From an uncultured Pseudomonadota bacterium (GTDB lineage: Bacteria; Pseudomonadota; Alphaproteobacteria; RF32; CAG-239), in assembly GCA_949289935.1 (NCBI GenBank), contig CASEQD010000006.1:1-54067 (forward strand): 54,067 bases of DNA. The letters are read 5' to 3'. Positions 50,295 through 54,067 of the stretch are shown here, piece by piece (the first letter of the stretch is position 1; every line of letters starts with the position of its first letter). The position numbers and the translations under genes are program-made. The notes under the pieces are model-generated. The model saw only the letters and a list, made by a program, of their open reading frames with translations, made no database searches and was not told where the DNA came from.

Positions 50295-52766
50295 GTGAAA
50301 AAAAAAGATGCAACACAAAATATCATTAATGAGATTGACAAAGCCCGGCTGAAGCTTTCAATTGAACATTATATTAAATATTTTATCGGCAAAAGAACCT
50401 GCGAAATCAACAAAGAAGAGGCGTTACAGGCAATTGCACTCGCCGTGCGGGAATTTGCCATGGACAAAATGTATGAGACCATTGCCCGGTATAATAAAGC
50501 CAACACCAAAAGAATCTATTATCTTTCTATTGAATATCTCATCGGCCGTTCGCTTGAAAACAATTTGCACAACCTCGGGCTTTATGACATTATCAAAAGC
50601 ATTAAAATCGACGGTTTTCCGGACATTGACCTGAAAGAAATTTTTGATGCGGAATATGACCCCGCTCTCGGCAACGGCGGTTTGGGACGGTTGGCGGCCT
50701 GTTATCTGGATTCAATGGCTTCGCTCGGCCTGCCCGGTTTCGGTTACGGCATAAACTATCAGTTCGGTTTGTTTAAGCAGAAATTTGAAAACGGTTATCA
50801 GGTTGAACAAGCCGACACATGGCTGTGCGAAAATTCCCCCTGGCTGGTTGTCCGCCACGACCGCAGCGTAACCATCCCCATTTACGGCGATGTCGAGGTT
50901 ATCAAAAATGCCAACGGACAGGATACTTATATCTGGATGAACACCAAACATTTTTATGGCGTTCCCTATGATTTTCCGGTGGTCGGATATAACGGCAAAG
51001 CAGTTAACTATCTGCGTCTGTTCTCGGCCAAAACAGACGATGAACTGGATATAAACATCTTTAACGAAGGCGGCTATATGGAGGCCGTGAAAGATAAAAT
51101 CGGCACGGAAACAATTTCCAAGGTTTTATATCCTTCCGATGCCGTCGAATCCGGAAAAGCATTAAGACTGGTTCAGCAGTATTTCTTTGTTTCGTGCGCT
51201 ATTCAGGATATCATCCGGCGCTTTTTGGAAAAGAGCAACGACTTTCACAGGCTTCCCGATTATGTCGGCATTCAGCTGAATGACACGCATCCGGCTCTGG
51301 CGATTGTGGAAATGATGCGTCTGCTGGTTGATGTTTACGGACAGGAATGGGACGATGCCTGGAATGTTGTTACCAAAGTTTTTGCCTATACAAACCACAC
51401 TCTGCTGCCGGAAGCTCTGGAAACATGGCCTTCCCGCATTTTAGGCCATGTGCTGCCAAGACATTTGCAGATTATTTATGAAATCAACCGTCGCTTTATT
51501 GAATTTGCCAAATCAAAATTCGGCAATGATTCCGAAAAGCTCAACAAACTTTCAATTGTCAGCGGAGACGGCGACGGACAGGTTATCCGCATGGCCAATC
51601 TGTCTATCGTCGGCTCGTTTTCGGTCAACGGCGTGGCCAGGCTTCACTCCGAATTGATAAAGACCCGTCTGGTTCCCGAGTTTTATGAACTCTGGCCGGA
51701 AAAGTTCATCAATGTTACCAACGGTATTACACCGCGCCGCTGGCTGCTGCATGCCAACAACAAACTTTCCGACCTGATTTCGGATAAAATCGGCAACAGC
51801 TGGGTTACCAATCTGGACGAGCTGAAAAAGCTTGAAAAGTTTGTCAACGACAAAAAATTCATCAAGGAATTTATTGACGTTAAAATCCAAAACAAAGACC
51901 GGCTGACAAATGTGATTTTCAAAGCAACCGGCGTTATGGTCAATCCCCGGAGCCAGTTTATCGTTCATGCCAAGCGCATTCACGAATATAAACGCCAGCT
52001 GATGACTATTTTGCAGGTTATCGGAGAATATTTGTCAATTATCAAGGACAACCAGAAACCGACGACGCCCAAAACCTATATTTTTGCCGGTAAAGCCGCT
52101 CCGTCTTACAGCTTTGCCAAGCTTATCATCAAACTGATCAACAACGTTGCCGAAGTGGTCAACAATGATCCGAGGGTGAACGACCTGATTAAGGTGGTGT
52201 TTATTCCGGATTACAAAGTTTCGCTGGCGGAAACAATGTTCCCCGCCGCCGACGTCAGCCTGCAGATTTCAACCGCCGGATTTGAAGCCTCGGGAACCGG
52301 ATGTATGAAACTGGCTCTGAACGGCGCGCTGACAATCGGTACGCTTGACGGCGCCAATATTGAAATCCGGGAAGAAGTAGGCGAAGAGAATTTTTATCTG
52401 TTCGGGCTGACGGAAGCAGAAATCAACCAGAAACGCGCTTCATACAATCCCCGCGATTTGTATGAAAACAACGATTATATCAAACGTATTCTGAATGCGG
52501 TAAACTCAACCATGTTCTGCGAAAAAGACTATGTGCTGTTGTTTAAGCCGATTTTTGAAGAACTGACAAACCGTGATTATTATTTTGTTCTGGCGGATCT
52601 GGCCGATTTTGACAATACCATCAAAAAAGCGGCCAAAGACTTTCAGAACAAAGAGGAATGGGCCAAAAAGGCTCTGCTTAACATTGCGCGAATCGGTAAA
52701 TTTTCATCCGACCGGGCAATTATGGAATATGCCGACAACATCTGGCATGTTAAGCCGGTTAAGTAA
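50295..52766 (+). CDS. glgP: Glycogen/starch/alpha-glucan phosphorylase
   Basis: The 823-residue enzyme releases glucose 1-phosphate from alpha-1,4-glucans. Motifs: RIYYLSIEYLIGRSLENNL, DPALGNGGLGRLAACYLDS, HTLLPEALETW, and the pyridoxal-phosphate region EASGTGCMKLALNGALTIGTLDGAN (key piece GTGCMK with the cofactor Lys). GTG 50295 is chosen because AGGAGAGATTTC lies directly upstream and it gives the family length; the frame continues to 50253. A Cys replaces the usual Asn before MK. A strong terminator follows. Confidence 0.96.
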   Translation: MKKKDATQNIINEIDKARLKLSIEHYIKYFIGKRTCEINKEEALQAIALAVREFAMDKMYETIARYNKANTKRIYYLSIEYLIGRSLENNLHNLGLYDIIKSIKIDGFPDIDLKEIFDAEYDPALGNGGLGRLAACYLDSMASLGLPGFGYGINYQFGLFKQKFENGYQVEQADTWLCENSPWLVVRHDRSVTIPIYGDVEVIKNANGQDTYIWMNTKHFYGVPYDFPVVGYNGKAVNYLRLFSAKTDDELDINIFNEGGYMEAVKDKIGTETISKVLYPSDAVESGKALRLVQQYFFVSCAIQDIIRRFLEKSNDFHRLPDYVGIQLNDTHPALAIVEMMRLLVDVYGQEWDDAWNVVTKVFAYTNHTLLPEALETWPSRILGHVLPRHLQIIYEINRRFIEFAKSKFGNDSEKLNKLSIVSGDGDGQVIRMANLSIVGSFSVNGVARLHSELIKTRLVPEFYELWPEKFINVTNGITPRRWLLHANNKLSDLISDKIGNSWVTNLDELKKLEKFVNDKKFIKEFIDVKIQNKDRLTNVIFKATGVMVNPRSQFIVHAKRIHEYKRQLMTILQVIGEYLSIIKDNQKPTTPKTYIFAGKAAPSYSFAKLIIKLINNVAEVVNNDPRVNDLIKVVFIPDYKVSLAETMFPAADVSLQISTAGFEASGTGCMKLALNGALTIGTLDGANIEIREEVGEENFYLFGLTEAEINQKRASYNPRDLYENNDYIKRILNAVNSTMFCEKDYVLLFKPIFEELTNRDYYFVLADLADFDNTIKKAAKDFQNKEEWAKKALLNIARIGKFSSDRAIMEYADNIWHVKPVK

Positions 52767-52793
52767 AACAAGACTGATTTTGACATGTCTAAA

Positions 52794-52832
52794 AACACAG
52801 CCCGGAAAAATTTCCGGGTTGTGTTTGTTTCC
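52794..52832 (+). terminator. Rho-independent terminator of glgP
   Basis: AACACAGCCCGGAAA (52794-52808) pairs nearly perfectly with TTTCCGGGTTGTGTT (52811-52825), followed by TGTTTCC. Confidence 0.8.
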
Positions 52833-52886
52833 AGCATCTGAAAAAACAGTTAAATTTTTTTGCTTTGTCCGGCCTTCTTCCAAGCG

Positions 52887-53696
52887 TTAAAATTCAATCA
52901 CCGGACGAACATAACTATTACGAGCTTTATTACAATTTCCCTGTGTATAGTCTATTTCACCCCGTAAAGATCCTTCCCAAGCCATACACTCAGAAACTTC
53001 AGACGAAGTCCAATATCCATAATAAGATACCTCACACCCCATTGCTTTTGCCATTCCCACATTTATTTCATAAGCATATTTGCGCATTGCATTAAAAACA
53101 CCGGCTGCCGGCAGACACCATTTTCCCAGTGTTTCGACAGCTCCGGACGGAGCATATTTTGAAGCGCTTTCAGCTGCGCGGTGTACATAATTAACAGCCA
53201 ATATTTTTTTTGTATTTTCGCAACTGTTAAAATCGTTTTCGGCCTGTTCTTTTGTAAGATTGTCCAACCCCGGAACATCGATCCAATCCTCACTATCACA
53301 CCACCAAGCATAATCTGAATCTTCCAGGGCTAAAGCTTGACCGCAGCCGTTTGGGTCAATATAACCGACGACGGCAATCGGTTTTTTACCGCTGATTTTA
53401 TCGCTTGTACAGGTACCATCAGAGTTTAATATATCCCCGATTTTGCAGCTTTTGGCATAACCGGTACACTGACCGAGGACGGCTGCTTCAGGTTCTTCCG
53501 GTTTTGCCGGTTCGGGACAAGCCCAGTATTCACCGAACGGACATTTTATCCCGTTGTCACATGATGTTGGCGAATCGTAGCCTAACGTATTGCAATCTGT
53601 TTCCACGCATTGGGCGAAAGCGGAAATTGGGAACATAAAAGAAGAAGCCAGCAAGGTAAAATATACCTTTTTGCCGGCGGAATGGAACACACGCAT
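52887..53696 (-). CDS. DUF1566-like secreted protein, paralogue 3
   Basis: The 269-residue protein begins MRVFHSAGKKVYFTLLASSF, with a signal peptide ending SAFA. A Cys-rich segment (QCVETDCNTLGYDSPTSCDN, CPFGEYWACPEP) and the shared GQCTGYAKSCKIGDILNSDG block follow, then a divergent central part and the conserved end GKWCLPAAGVF, YWTSSEVSECMAW, VRPVIEF, typical of DUF1566-like domains. GGAGG is 5 nt before the ATG. It is closest to paralogue 1 at the C-terminus and shares the longest upstream homology with paralogue 2. Confidence 0.7.
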   Translation of the reverse strand: MRVFHSAGKKVYFTLLASSFMFPISAFAQCVETDCNTLGYDSPTSCDNGIKCPFGEYWACPEPAKPEEPEAAVLGQCTGYAKSCKIGDILNSDGTCTSDKISGKKPIAVVGYIDPNGCGQALALEDSDYAWWCDSEDWIDVPGLDNLTKEQAENDFNSCENTKKILAVNYVHRAAESASKYAPSGAVETLGKWCLPAAGVFNAMRKYAYEINVGMAKAMGCEVSYYGYWTSSEVSECMAWEGSLRGEIDYTQGNCNKARNSYVRPVIEF

Positions 53697-53728
53697 TTCA
53701 TCCTCCACACTTTATCATCACTGGTTTT

Positions 53729-53757
53729 AGTGTAACATGGATTTTGTTATGTGTAAA
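53729..53757 (-). promoter_or_regulatory. Sigma-70-like promoter of paralogue 3
   Basis: On the minus strand TTTACA (53757-53752) and TACACT (53734-53729) are 17 bp apart, with the same leader as the other two copies. Confidence 0.65.
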
Positions 53758-54067
53758 TCATTAATTTTATGCAGAAGTGAAAAAAATGAGAGGATTTTTT
53801 TTGTTTGATTCATACCCCTCTTCAATTCCGACTAATTCTTTTGGAGGGAGTAGTACGAACCGAACAAAAGGAAAGTATTATTTAGTTGATTGGTTTTGAC
53901 TCATACCCCTCCTAACCTCCCCTACTCAGGGGAGGGAAAAGGAGAGTATATTCAGAGGAGGAATATAAGGAGTAAAGCAAAGCTGCTTCGGTCAACTGAA
54001 TTGTAACGATTGTTTCCTCAGGCTGCCGCCTGTTCACAATCTAACAATTCAGACTCTGTCGTTGAAA
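53758..54067. repeat. Intergenic repeat-like region with large hairpin
   Basis: No gene is seen. CTCATACCCCTC-type strings occur twice (about 53811 and 53901), and the first, with its flanks, recurs upstream of paralogue 2 (42265-42320, inverted). CTCCCC/GGGGAG near 53918 form a small hairpin. At 53996-54052 CTGAATTGT...GATTGT pairs with ACAATC...ACAATTCAG, with an inner CAGGC/GCCTG stem, giving a long imperfect hairpin. This looks like a cluster of dispersed palindromic repeats. Confidence 0.45.

Overview
The window is from an alphaproteobacterial chromosome, probably one of the uncultured, AT-leaning gut-type lineages (the habitat is an inference). Diagnostic genes are GcrA, a PopZ (DUF2497) homologue next to valS, a single long RelA/SpoT enzyme, FlaF-like domains, and the run rpoZ-rsh-acpS-lepB-rnc-era. 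There is no rRNA and no CRISPR array.

Layout. (1) 1-3523 is the right end of a prophage: a glycine-rich tail-tip-like protein, small membrane proteins, an overlapping inner/outer spanin pair and a D12-class adenine methyltransferase. (2) 3524-20690 is a visibly more AT-rich accessory island ending at the 3' end of a tRNA-Glu(TTC) gene. About 116 bp at its right end (20581-20696) aligns without gaps to 3408-3523, the right end of the neighbouring prophage. This suggests two related elements stacked in tandem at one tRNA. Inside are a decayed nuclease/defence cluster (frameshifted AIPR protein, winged-helix/nuclease-like protein, frameshifted double-nuclease-like protein), a truncated large serine recombinase, a DUF3768 gene split by an 89-bp insertion, a three-gene operon with an HExxH protein, a RiPP-like biosynthetic cassette and a truncated cytosine methyltransferase. 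(3) 20690-54067 is core chromosome: tRNA-Glu, a NarL-type regulator, dCMP deaminase, enolase, a tandem-FlaF protein, flgF-flgG-flgA-flgH, the rpoZ-to-era operon, gcrA, motA/motB, a lipid-type membrane operon, valS-popZ-tolC and glycogen phosphorylase. Three paralogous secreted DUF1566-like proteins are interspersed.

The most interesting system is the intact cassette at about 11.87-19.20 kb. A 23-codon gene (13895-13966), too short for ordinary gene callers, encodes a peptide with a PqqA-like W-T-K-P motif and a C-terminal Cys. It is followed at once by a radical SAM/SPASM enzyme (PqqE-like), a PqqD-like recognition protein, a B12-type radical SAM enzyme, a Gfo/Idh/MocA oxidoreductase and a GNAT acyltransferase. 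An M20 peptidase converges on them. A ParB/SerK-fold protein, a histidine phosphatase and a NUDIX hydrolase lie upstream. Diverged direct repeats (11701-11834 and 19348-19470) bracket precisely this block, so it may move as a cassette. Every gene in it is open, while most of the surrounding island is broken, which argues that the cassette is under selection.

A second notable theme is the family of three DUF1566-like secreted proteins. Each has a near-identical promoter (TTTACA or TTGAAT, 17 bp, TACACT), leader and signal peptide joined to a divergent C-terminal half.
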